This document shows positions 44,781 through 52,754 of a stretch of 64,000 nucleotides of DNA, piece after piece. The translations under genes were made by a program, and so were the position numbers. Below the pieces are notes generated by a model. That model was not told the origin of the DNA, did no database searches, and saw only the letters and a list, made by a program, of their open reading frames with translations. Source of the DNA: Alphaproteobacteria bacterium (GTDB lineage: Bacteria > Pseudomonadota > Alphaproteobacteria > Micavibrionales > UBA2020); contig JAICWS010000002.1 of assembly GCA_025934695.1 (NCBI GenBank), positions 434,001 through 498,000 of the forward strand, in the 5' to 3' direction. Position 1 is the first letter of the stretch. Every line of letters begins with the position of its first letter.

Positions 44781-44843
44781 GTTCCGGAACCCTTTCGCCA
44801 CGCCGCCGTTAATTTGGCGCAAAGAAGCGAAAGGATGCTCCCC

Positions 44844-45317
44844 ATGGCGAAAACCAGCAAGAAAACGGCGAAAAAGGCGACAGCCAAGAAAACGAAGGCA
44901 AACGGAAAAAAGAAAACCCTGCGTGCCGGCGCGAGCCGGAAAGCGCCCCAGCGCGGCGAAAATTCCCGTTATGAGCAGGAATCCTGCCCGATGTGCGGCT
45001 ACGGCGGCGAAAAATCGATGCATCGCACCGCCAGCCGCAACCGCTCCGGCGAGGGATACGGGGACTACAATCCCCGCACCAGCAATCGCGGCGGCCAGGA
45101 GCGTTTCATGGACGAAGACCGGCTGTCGCGCCGGCGCGGCATGGGCGGTGAGGGCGAGGACGACAGGTTCTACCGCAGCCGCATGCGCGGAAGCCGTTAT
45201 GCCGAAGATGAAGATTACGGCCCTGGCTCCCTGCGCAACGGACCGCGCCAGCGCGACTGGTCCGGCGAGCCTGAAAGATATGCCGAGTCCGCACGGAACA
45301 GTCACGACTACGATTAA
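44844..45317 (+). CDS. Basic low-complexity protein with CPMCG motif
   Basis: The 157-residue product begins with a histone-like lysine/alanine stretch (MAKTSKKTAKKATAKKTKAN). It then carries SCPMCGYGGEKSMHR, a single CxxC that could be a half zinc site, and ends in an Arg/Tyr/Asp-rich disordered region (DRFYRSRMRGSRYAEDED). Predicted disordered. AAAGGATG precedes the ATG at 44844. It may bind nucleic acid, by composition only. It follows dctA by 63 bp. Confidence 0.6.
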   Translation: MAKTSKKTAKKATAKKTKANGKKKTLRAGASRKAPQRGENSRYEQESCPMCGYGGEKSMHRTASRNRSGEGYGDYNPRTSNRGGQERFMDEDRLSRRRGMGGEGEDDRFYRSRMRGSRYAEDEDYGPGSLRNGPRQRDWSGEPERYAESARNSHDYD

Positions 45318-45324
45318 AGGCCGT

Positions 45325-46227
45325 TCAGGCGTCTTTGGCGATCAGCTGGAAGATGCTCGAGAAGTCGAGCTTCGCATTCCCTTGGCCGATATGCTTCTGG
45401 TAGAGCTTCCAGGCGGCCTCGCCGAGCGGCGTGCTGGCGTGCGCGGCCTGCGCCGCTTCCTGCGCTAACCCTAGGTCCTTCGCCATCAGCTGGCTGCCGA
45501 AGCCGCCGGCATAACCGCGCGACGACGGCACATTATCCATGACGCCGGGCATGGGGTTATAGATCTCGAGCGCCCAGTTGCGGCCTGAGCTTTTGGCGAT
45601 GATGGAGGAGAGGACTTTCGGGTCCAGCCCGTTCGCGACGCCAAGGTTGAGCGCCTCCGAGGTGCCGATCATCAGGATGCCCAGCAGCATGTTGTTACAT
45701 ATCTTGGCGACCTGGCCCGCGCCCGAATCGCCTGCATGCATCACGTTCTTGCCCATTTTTTCGAGCAGCGGCGCCGCTTTTTCCAGCGTCTTTTTGTCCC
45801 CACCGACGATGAAGGTCAGCGACGCTCCTTGAGCGCCCGCGACGCCGCCCGAAACGGGCGCGTCCAGCATCTCGAAACCCTTGTCTTTCGCCGCCTTGGC
45901 AATGCGCCGCGCGGCGTCGGCGTTGATCGTGCTGCTGTCGATCAGCAGCGCGCCCTTCTTCGCGCTGGCGATGACACCGCCGGGGCGTAAATAAACCGTC
46001 TCCGCATGCTCGGTCGCGGGCAGCATGGTGATGACGACATCGGCCTTCGCCACGGCTTCCGCGATGCCGACGGCGGGCGCAGCACCCGCGTCCGCCAGGG
46101 TTTTGACCGCCTCGGGCGCGACATCGAAGACCGTCAGCGGATATCCCGCTTTCGCAAGGTTCAGCGCCATCGGTCCGCCCATGTTGCCAAGGCCGATAAA
46201 GGCGACGTTCGGTTGCGTGGCCGTCAT
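45325..46227 (-). CDS. mmsB: 3-hydroxyisobutyrate dehydrogenase
   Basis: The 300-residue product is a beta-hydroxyacid dehydrogenase: N-terminal Rossmann loop NVAFIGLGNMGGPMALNLAKAGY, substrate-binding DAPVSGGVAGAQGASLTFIVGG, and GAGQVAKICNNMLL with the catalytic lysine. The length and C-terminal RNWALEIYNPMPGVMDNVPS, DLGLAQEAA are characteristic of MmsB of valine degradation, which oxidises 3-hydroxyisobutyrate to methylmalonate semialdehyde with NAD+. Start at 46227 gives the family N-terminus and overlaps the upstream stop by 4 bp. No other valine-catabolic gene is adjacent. Confidence 0.88.
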   Translation of the reverse strand: MTATQPNVAFIGLGNMGGPMALNLAKAGYPLTVFDVAPEAVKTLADAGAAPAVGIAEAVAKADVVITMLPATEHAETVYLRPGGVIASAKKGALLIDSSTINADAARRIAKAAKDKGFEMLDAPVSGGVAGAQGASLTFIVGGDKKTLEKAAPLLEKMGKNVMHAGDSGAGQVAKICNNMLLGILMIGTSEALNLGVANGLDPKVLSSIIAKSSGRNWALEIYNPMPGVMDNVPSSRGYAGGFGSQLMAKDLGLAQEAAQAAHASTPLGEAAWKLYQKHIGQGNAKLDFSSIFQLIAKDA

Positions 46228-46721
46228 GGCTTTTTCTTTCCGGGAATTTTGAACCGCAGGGTCATCCAGAGGAGGAAGCTGATGAAGCAGAAGATGAAGA
46301 CGCCCAGGAACAGCCATATCCCGCGCTCATCCAGGTGTGGCGGCTTGACCATATTCGCGTTGATGACGAGCTGGTTGATCGCAACCAGCAGCAGGCCCAG
46401 CATCAGCCCCAGCATGCGAAAGCCGCGCGCCAGGCTGCCCACCGCCTCGCCGCGGCGGGACTTGTCCATCCAGTAATCCTTGTTGGGAATGTTGAGCGCG
46501 ACGGGTAATTTCTCGATGACCAGGCTCACGATAAACAGGATGCCCGGCATGAAGAAGGTAAACCCTAAATCGAAGATGATGAAACCGCCCTTGGGCGCGA
46601 AGCCGTTGGGCGCGCCGCCGGCCGCGAAATGTATCGCCATGACCTGCGGGAGGTTTTCGGCATAGCTGCCGACCTGTATCAGCGCCAGCGCGATCAAGAA
46701 TGCATAGGCGACGATGAACAT
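46224..46721 (-). CDS. Hypothetical membrane protein (DUF1648-like)
   Basis: The 165-residue product has four hydrophobic segments. The N-terminal part (SYAENLPQVMAIHFAAGGAP) resembles DUF1648, in which the motif LPxxxxxHF precedes GxP or GxA. GGGGAAG precedes the ATG at 46721. It is translationally coupled to mmsB through a 4-bp overlap, although no functional link is known. Confidence 0.7.
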   Translation of the reverse strand: MFIVAYAFLIALALIQVGSYAENLPQVMAIHFAAGGAPNGFAPKGGFIIFDLGFTFFMPGILFIVSLVIEKLPVALNIPNKDYWMDKSRRGEAVGSLARGFRMLGLMLGLLLVAINQLVINANMVKPPHLDERGIWLFLGVFIFCFISFLLWMTLRFKIPGKKKP

Positions 46722-46881
46722 GCGGTCTTCCCCTTTTTTTTCCCCGAGCCTCTTCCCACAATATAAAGAATGATGCTTCATGGCAACGTTGTCATAAGAC
46801 GGGATAAATTCCCAATCGCGAAGGCGCCGCGCTTTGGTTAAGCTTGGATGCGAAAAAAAGGAAAATCGAATATTGAGCAGG

Positions 46882-47796
46882 ATGAAGACAGTGCTGACCG
46901 GCCTCTACTGGCTCCTCAGCCTCGCGCTCGTCGCGGGCGCGGCCTTCTTGCTGTTCTCGGTGCCTGATCTGCTCCGGCATAAGGGCGAGGATACGAAAGC
47001 AACCATGCCGCCGATGCCGCCGGTGCCGGCGCCCGCGCCGCAGGAACAAGATTCGCGCATCCGCTATGATGTTCCGCGCACACAGAACCCACTCGGCGAC
47101 CTGACCAAATTCTACACGCAGAAGGAGATCCTCGTCGGGCAGGCACCGCGCAAGCATACGCTCACCTATTACCTCTATGCGCCGGCCAAGCCTTATCCCG
47201 AGGGGCTGAAGTTTCCGCTCGTGCTGGTGCTGCATGACGTGATGGGCGAGGCGCCCCCGGGCCAATATCTGATCGAGGGCGACATGCCGGTCAGGCATCC
47301 GGCCTTCGTCGCGGTGCCGGTGCTTCCCTATGGGAAGATATGGTCGATGCCCGAGGCTTTCCCTGAAATGCCGAACTACCAGCAGCTGGACAAGGCGCAG
47401 GACGGCATCAGGGACGCGGTGCAGCTCATTGACGCGCTGAAGCAGAAGTATCCCATCGACGACAAGCGCGTCTACGTCGTCGGTTGCGCGGAAGGCGGTT
47501 TCGGGGCTTTCGGCGCGGCGCTGCGCTATCCCGGCGTCTTCGCCGCCGCCGTGCCCGTCAACAGCGGCTGGGCCGCTGAGGACGCCAAGGGCTTTTCAAA
47601 AGTGCCGCTCTGGGTCTTCCACGGCGCGAACGACACGACCTATTCCGCCCAGCTAAGCCGCGACGCCGCATCCTATATCGACGCCTATGGGGGCAAAGCG
47701 GCCTATACCGAAGTGCCCAATGTCGGCCACGACTGCACGAGCGACCAGTTCTACCTGCCGCAGATGTGGGACTGGCTGTTCCAGCAGCACAAGTGA
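46882..47796 (+). CDS. Membrane-anchored alpha/beta hydrolase lacking its nucleophile serine
   Basis: The 304-residue product has an N-terminal anchor (MKTVLTGLYWLLSLALVAGA), a Pro-rich linker and an esterase/phospholipase-like alpha/beta hydrolase domain (LVLVLHDVMGEAPPG). At the nucleophile elbow the sequence is YVVGCAEGGFGAF: the usual G-x-S-x-G-G has Ala 203 instead of Ser. The Asp (HGANDTT, near 251) and His (VGHDC, near 283) remain. This suggests a non-catalytic, pseudoenzyme role unless the neighbouring Cys 202 serves. GCAGGATG-like sequence precedes the ATG; an upstream in-frame start exists. Confidence 0.75.
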   Translation: MKTVLTGLYWLLSLALVAGAAFLLFSVPDLLRHKGEDTKATMPPMPPVPAPAPQEQDSRIRYDVPRTQNPLGDLTKFYTQKEILVGQAPRKHTLTYYLYAPAKPYPEGLKFPLVLVLHDVMGEAPPGQYLIEGDMPVRHPAFVAVPVLPYGKIWSMPEAFPEMPNYQQLDKAQDGIRDAVQLIDALKQKYPIDDKRVYVVGCAEGGFGAFGAALRYPGVFAAAVPVNSGWAAEDAKGFSKVPLWVFHGANDTTYSAQLSRDAASYIDAYGGKAAYTEVPNVGHDCTSDQFYLPQMWDWLFQQHK

Positions 47797-47797
47797 G

Positions 47798-49486
47798 TTA
47801 GTAGCGCCAGGTCAGCGCGCCGAAATAGCGCGGTTCTTTGTCGTTCGCGGTGGCCACGACCCGCGTAAGCGGCTTGGCCGCTTCAAAGGTCGCGAAAAAA
47901 TTCGCATTCAGGTTGGCGCGGAATCCCGCGCCCGCCGAGGCCAGCGAGCGGATGCGTTCCTGCGGAACGGAATTTGTCGGATCCCAGACCTGGCCGATAT
48001 CGTAGAAACCGTAAAGCTCCAGCAGGTTCAGCGGTGTGCGTAAAAGATTATCCGCGCGCAGCTCCACGCGGCCCGCGATGCCGTCGTCGCCGGTAATCTC
48101 CGACGCGTCATAGGCGCTGCCGAAAGCGGGGCCGCCGACGCCGAATTGTTCCGAGGCCAGCAGCGTTTCCGCCGCCTTCTGTCCCGATATGGCGGTATAG
48201 ATCGAATAGGGTCCCACGACCGGCTGGAGCCGCGTCGCCTGCGCCGCGACCTTGAAGAACTGCGGGTCGCCGTCCGCGCGGGTCAGGTTGGCGTCGCCCG
48301 GGCGGCTGGCGTCGAAGACATTGAGGCCCTTGCTCGCCTCGGCGGAAAGGACGTTGAGCGCGCCGAAGCGATCGACGGCCTGCATGTTGCCGCCGAGGCG
48401 CAGCGCGCGGATGCGGTCGACGGTCGCGGGCAGCGGCAGATTGTCGCTGCGGAACGAATCCAGGTAATCGAATTTCGCGCTGCCCGTGACACTGATGTTG
48501 CGCGAGCGCAGGAAAGGGTGCTGCACGTCGATGGCCAGCGTGCGGGCGATGCCTTCCTCGTCGAAGGGCGTCAGCGTGAAACCGGGATGCGTCGAGCTGA
48601 TGCTGCCCGACAGGTCGAACTTCGTCCCTTCGTGGCCAACGGGCTGGATCCAGGTCAGCGCGCCATAGGTCAGCTCGCGCCGCGGCCAGCCGTCGGGCGC
48701 GGTCACCGCCTGGAAGCTGAGGCCCTCGTAATGACCCAGCGCGTTGTTGAGCTGGACGCCTGCGTTCACCTGCAGCGGCCCGATATAGCGCGAGCCGCGG
48801 TTGTCGGTTTCAAGGAACAGGTTATACGGCTTCTGCTCGATGACGATGGTGACATCCGAGGCGCCAGGCACTTTCGCCGGCGACAGCACGGCGCGGGCCG
48901 AAATGCCGGGCAGGTCGTTGAGCAAAAGCATATAGCGCTCGAGCGCGGCGGCGGTCAGCGGGCGCGCGGCCCGGATCTTGTCGGCGAAGCCTTCGATGTA
49001 TTTTTTGTCGCCGCGGGTCCCGCCCTCGATCGCGACGCGGTCGACATAGCCTTCGACGACGCGGATATGCACCACGCCGTCCGCGATCGTCTGCGGCGGC
49101 AGGATCGCCTGCGTCAAGATATAGCCGTCGTTGCGGTATTTCGCGGTGAGCGCCGCCGCGACGCCGAAGACATCCGCCAGCGTAATTTTTTTGCCGAGCA
49201 GGTTTTTATACAGCGGCTCGACCTCCGACGGCTTGTAGACCGTCATGCCCTCGATGACGATTTTTTTCAGCGTCAGCTTGATTTTTTCCGCGCCTGCGGG
49301 CGCGGCCGCGGCGGGCGCCGAGGTCACCGGCGCGCCGGACGCCTTTGACGGCGGGACGATCATCGGCGCGATCTGCTGCTGCACGCGCGACGGTTCGGCG
49401 GATGCCGGAACATTCTGCGCCACGGCGGGCGACGCGATGAACAGGAAAAGGACAAAAAAACAATGAGGCAGACGGGGGAAATTCAT
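47798..49486 (-). CDS. Two-partner secretion transporter (TpsB, ShlB/FhaC/HecB family)
   Basis: The 562-residue product has a signal peptide (MNFPRLPHCFFVLFLFIASP, ending AVAQ), a Pro/Ala-rich linker with the plug-helix region, POTRA domains (KLTLKKIVIEGMTVYKPSEV, YILTQAILPPQTIADGVVHI), and a C-terminal 16-strand beta-barrel closing with EPRYFGALTWRY. TpsB proteins export TpsA exoproteins across the outer membrane. It is transcribed divergently from a TpsA-like gene at 49711, with 224 bp between the starts. The hallmark barrel loop L6 motif VRGY is not obvious; the corresponding region reads EQFGVGGPAFGSAY. Confidence 0.85.
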   Translation of the reverse strand: MNFPRLPHCFFVLFLFIASPAVAQNVPASAEPSRVQQQIAPMIVPPSKASGAPVTSAPAAAAPAGAEKIKLTLKKIVIEGMTVYKPSEVEPLYKNLLGKKITLADVFGVAAALTAKYRNDGYILTQAILPPQTIADGVVHIRVVEGYVDRVAIEGGTRGDKKYIEGFADKIRAARPLTAAALERYMLLLNDLPGISARAVLSPAKVPGASDVTIVIEQKPYNLFLETDNRGSRYIGPLQVNAGVQLNNALGHYEGLSFQAVTAPDGWPRRELTYGALTWIQPVGHEGTKFDLSGSISSTHPGFTLTPFDEEGIARTLAIDVQHPFLRSRNISVTGSAKFDYLDSFRSDNLPLPATVDRIRALRLGGNMQAVDRFGALNVLSAEASKGLNVFDASRPGDANLTRADGDPQFFKVAAQATRLQPVVGPYSIYTAISGQKAAETLLASEQFGVGGPAFGSAYDASEITGDDGIAGRVELRADNLLRTPLNLLELYGFYDIGQVWDPTNSVPQERIRSLASAGAGFRANLNANFFATFEAAKPLTRVVATANDKEPRYFGALTWRY

Positions 49487-49710
49487 CAGCCGTAAGTATA
49501 GACACTTCGCCAAAAAATGAAAATGGTATCAAGTTATTGATTCAAAATAATATTTCAAGGGGCCGATCCAACTGCGGCACTGGGAGGTTCATGAACGGTC
49601 AATCAAAAAACAATCGAAAGAGGTATCGGAAGCGCAAAGGGATGAAAAAGGAACAGCAGGCTCCGGACCTTTGTTTTGCTTCCGCACATCCCCCCACAGG
49701 AGTTTCATTC

Positions 49711-51990
49711 ATGAAAAGTCATACTGGAAATAAATTTTCGTCTTCCCTTCGTTCATCCCTTCTCCTGACCACGACGCTGGCGACATGCCTCGTGCTTGGG
49801 GCGGGCCAAGCCTTTGCGGTCACGCCAACAACGACGCCGACCGGGGGCGCGGTCGTCGGCGGCACGGCGACGTTCAGCAATCCCACGACCGGCGTGCTGG
49901 ATATCAACCAGACAAGCAGCCGCGTCGTCATCAACTGGCAGAATTTCGACATCGGGACGAACGCGACCACCCAATTCTTTCAGCCGAGTTCCTCTTCCCT
50001 CGCGGTGAACCGCGTCGTCGGGGCCAGCGCAAATCCGGCCCAGATTCTCGGTACGCTGCAGGCCAACGGCAAGATCATGATCCTGGACAAGAACGGCGTC
50101 CTGTTCGGACCGCAGTCGCAGGTCGACGCGGCCGCGCTGGTCGCCTCAACGGGCGACGTCTCGACTTCCAAGGTCATGGCCAGCAGCACGACCAAGCTGC
50201 CGATCTCCAATATGGGCGACGCGACGATTGAAAACGACGGCGTCATCACCGTCGCCGATGCAGGGCTCGCCGCCTTCGTGGCGCCGACGGTCCTGAACGT
50301 CGGCACCATCAACGCCAGGGTCGGAAATGTCACCTTGGGCGCCGCGCAAAATGCGACGCTCGACCTGACGGGCGACGGGCTTATTTCGCTAGCGGTGCCC
50401 AGCAATCTTTCCCATGCCCTGGTCAGCAACACGGGCGCGATTAACGCGGCCGGCGGGACGATCACGGTGTCGACCGCCGTCGCCAAGAACGTCGTCGACA
50501 ACATCATCAACATGAACGGCATCGCCACCGCGTCGTCGGCGACGCAAAAAGGCGGCCAGATCATTCTGGGCGGCAACGCGAAGGTGAATATCGGCGGCTC
50601 CCTCACCGCCGACGGGGCGAAGGGCGGCGGTTCCATCAGCGTTTCGGGCAACAGCATCGGCGTCTCGGGCCTCGCTTCCGCGCAAGGGGTTTCCTCGAAA
50701 GGCGGCACGATCGTCCTGAACGGCACCGGCACCGTCGACGTGAGCGGCGTTTTGAACGTCAACGGCGATCCTCTTGGCGGCACGATTACGCTGAGCGGCA
50801 ACAAGGTCGATATCGGCGCCACCGGTTCCGCGCTGGCGGTGGATAACGGGACCCAGGGCGGACAAGGCGGCGACATCGAGCTTGACGCCGTTCAAAGCGC
50901 CGAGATCATCGGTCTTGCTGACGCCAGCGGCAATTCCGGCGGCGGTAATATCACCCTGACCGGCGAAAGTGCCCGCATCGCCGGGACGGCGAATGCCTTC
51001 AGCACCAACGCGGGGCAGGGCGGTAACGTCACGCTCGCGGCCAATAACATCGTCTTCTCCGGTCTTGTCGACGCGCATGGCGTGGATGGCGGCGGCAATA
51101 TCACGGGAACGGCGCAAAACGCCATGAAAGTGACTGAGTCCGGCCAGCTGCTGGCCGACAGCACCACCAAGGGCGCCGGCGGCATTATCTCGCTTGACGG
51201 CATTGCGCTGGGCAACCAGATGAATGGCTTGCTCAATGCGAATGGCGTGGATCGTGGCGGCCAGATCGACGTCCTCAGCGACAAGGGTTTCGTCGACTTC
51301 GAAGGCACCGCGTTGGCGGAATCGACCACGCACGGCTCCGGCGGCGTCATTAATATTACCGCCGCACAGGATATCAACGATAGCGGCACCGCGAATGCCA
51401 GCGGTGTCGACCACGGCGGATGGATCAACATCACCGGCGGCGGCAATCTCGACATGTCGGGCAATGCGACCGCGCAGGCGACCACGCACGGCTCCGGCGG
51501 CGACGTCGAGATCAACATCGCGCAGAACGTCAAGTTCAGCGGAACGATCGATGCCAGCGGCGCGGATAACGGCGGCACTATCGGTATCACGGGCGGCGAC
51601 AGCGTGGTGAATGTCTCCGGCACCTTGCTGGCTGAATCATTCAAGTCCGGCATCGGCGGCGACGTCACGCTCAACGCGCCGACGGTAATGTTCAGCGGCG
51701 ACATAAATGTTGACGGCGTGAACGGCGGCGGCACGGCAACCCTGTCGGGCGGCACTGTCTCCTCGACCGGCGATATCAGCGCGGATGGAACGGATACCGG
51801 CGGTGGCGGCGTCATTTCGATGCTTGGCACGACGCTGAACCAGTTCTTCTCGGGCCTGTTCTCGGCGAAGGGCGGCCCGAACGGCGGCAATGGCGGCACG
51901 GTCACCATCGCGACGCCCAATACCATCGGGGCGACGGCCGTGGTGGATGTCTCGGCGCCCGCGGGCAACCCCGGCACCTTTAATCACTGA
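49711..51990 (+). CDS. Small TpsA-like exoprotein with FHA-type secretion domain and tandem repeats
   Basis: The 759-residue product has a long signal peptide (MKSHTGNKFSSSLRSSLLLT, ending QAFA) followed by the TPS secretion domain of haemagglutinin-type proteins (VVINWQNFDIGTNATTQFFQ, IMILDKNGVLFGPQSQVDAA). The remainder is a Gly/Asn/Ser/Thr-rich, cysteine-free right-handed beta-helix. At least four tandem units of about 48 residues occur, with the pattern xxGVDxGGxIxIxG and TTHGSGGxVxI. At 759 residues it is small for a TpsA, and it ends simply (APAGNPGTFNH) with no toxin module or immunity gene. AGGAG precedes the ATG at 49711. The partner transporter lies divergently. Confidence 0.85.
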   Translation: MKSHTGNKFSSSLRSSLLLTTTLATCLVLGAGQAFAVTPTTTPTGGAVVGGTATFSNPTTGVLDINQTSSRVVINWQNFDIGTNATTQFFQPSSSSLAVNRVVGASANPAQILGTLQANGKIMILDKNGVLFGPQSQVDAAALVASTGDVSTSKVMASSTTKLPISNMGDATIENDGVITVADAGLAAFVAPTVLNVGTINARVGNVTLGAAQNATLDLTGDGLISLAVPSNLSHALVSNTGAINAAGGTITVSTAVAKNVVDNIINMNGIATASSATQKGGQIILGGNAKVNIGGSLTADGAKGGGSISVSGNSIGVSGLASAQGVSSKGGTIVLNGTGTVDVSGVLNVNGDPLGGTITLSGNKVDIGATGSALAVDNGTQGGQGGDIELDAVQSAEIIGLADASGNSGGGNITLTGESARIAGTANAFSTNAGQGGNVTLAANNIVFSGLVDAHGVDGGGNITGTAQNAMKVTESGQLLADSTTKGAGGIISLDGIALGNQMNGLLNANGVDRGGQIDVLSDKGFVDFEGTALAESTTHGSGGVINITAAQDINDSGTANASGVDHGGWINITGGGNLDMSGNATAQATTHGSGGDVEINIAQNVKFSGTIDASGADNGGTIGITGGDSVVNVSGTLLAESFKSGIGGDVTLNAPTVMFSGDINVDGVNGGGTATLSGGTVSSTGDISADGTDTGGGGVISMLGTTLNQFFSGLFSAKGGPNGGNGGTVTIATPNTIGATAVVDVSAPAGNPGTFNH

Positions 51991-52020
51991 TAATCACTGA
52001 CAAGATCCGAATAGCAATTT

Positions 52021-52057
52021 GCGCGCCGCCGTTGATCACAAACGGCGGCGCGCAGTG
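52021..52057 (+). terminator. Intrinsic terminator after the TpsA-like gene
   Basis: A perfect 13-bp stem (52021-52033 with 52041-52053) with 7-nt loop is followed by a short T-run 3 bp later, 31 bp after the stop. Confidence 0.75.
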
Positions 52058-52141
52058 CTTTTCCGGCGGCGCTACGGAAATCGGGTGTCCGTAGCAACTA
52101 TTTGTTTTAAATAGATATTTTTGAAAAGTGGTCTATTTCCC

Positions 52142-52171
52142 TTTACAGATGGCCAAGAGCTATTGTATTAA
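52142..52171 (+). promoter_or_regulatory. Sigma70-type promoter for the 52200-52676 gene
   Basis: TTTACA (52142-52147) and TATTAA (52166-52171) with 18-bp spacing, 28 bp before the start. Confidence 0.55.
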
Positions 52172-52199
52172 CATAAAGTAAGGAAATATGGGAGAGATC

Positions 52200-52676
52200 A
52201 TGTCCTTCACCGAAACTGTCGATCAGGTCAAAAAATGGTGCCTCGGCGTGAATAGCCGCGCAGAGGCCGAAGAAGGCATTCGCCGCGACACCGCGCTGCA
52301 GGAAGGTCTGAAAACCTGGTCGAAACGCCTTGGCAAACTGGCGCTCGTCCTTCTTGGCGTGGTCGTTTTGTTTCGCTCAGGGCCGATGCTGATCCCGGCG
52401 GCCATCGCCGGCGCCGCTTATGGCGCGGTGAAGCTGGCCAGCCACCTCGTTGACCGCGACATCAAGAACAAGCGCGAGGCCGAGCAGCAGATGGCGGCCG
52501 ACGAGCAGGCACCGCAGGCAGCCCCGAAACCCTCGCGCCAGCCCGCGCCGAAAGCGGCCGCGAAGGCCACCGGCGCCTTTAACGCGACGGCCTCCGAACC
52601 GGCGAACGACAGCGCGCCCGCGCAGCCGGTCCGGGCCACTACGGCAATCCTCAAGCGCTTCGGCTTCGGGCGTTAA
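52200..52676 (+). CDS. Hypothetical protein with one membrane hairpin and Ala/Pro tail
   Basis: The 158-residue product has a helical N-terminus (MSFTETVDQVKKWCLGVNSR), a hydrophobic hairpin at about 48-82 and a low-complexity Ala/Pro/Lys tail. GGGAGAG precedes the ATG at 52200. It resembles phage-shock or small membrane-organising proteins only in layout. Family not recognised. Confidence 0.65.
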   Translation: MSFTETVDQVKKWCLGVNSRAEAEEGIRRDTALQEGLKTWSKRLGKLALVLLGVVVLFRSGPMLIPAAIAGAAYGAVKLASHLVDRDIKNKREAEQQMAADEQAPQAAPKPSRQPAPKAAAKATGAFNATASEPANDSAPAQPVRATTAILKRFGFGR

Positions 52677-52699
52677 TCACGAAATTCCGCCCAATGAAC

Positions 52700-52727
52700 A
52701 AGGCCTCCATCTTGCGATGGAGGCCTT
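52700..52727. terminator. Bidirectional terminator between convergent genes
   Basis: A perfect 12-bp stem (52700-52711 with 52716-52727) with TTGC loop separates the 52200 gene from the dnaK-like gene. Its flanks are only weakly T-rich. Confidence 0.7.
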
Positions 52728-52754
52728 ATTGTATCTTTTGACGTTCCGTCTGCC

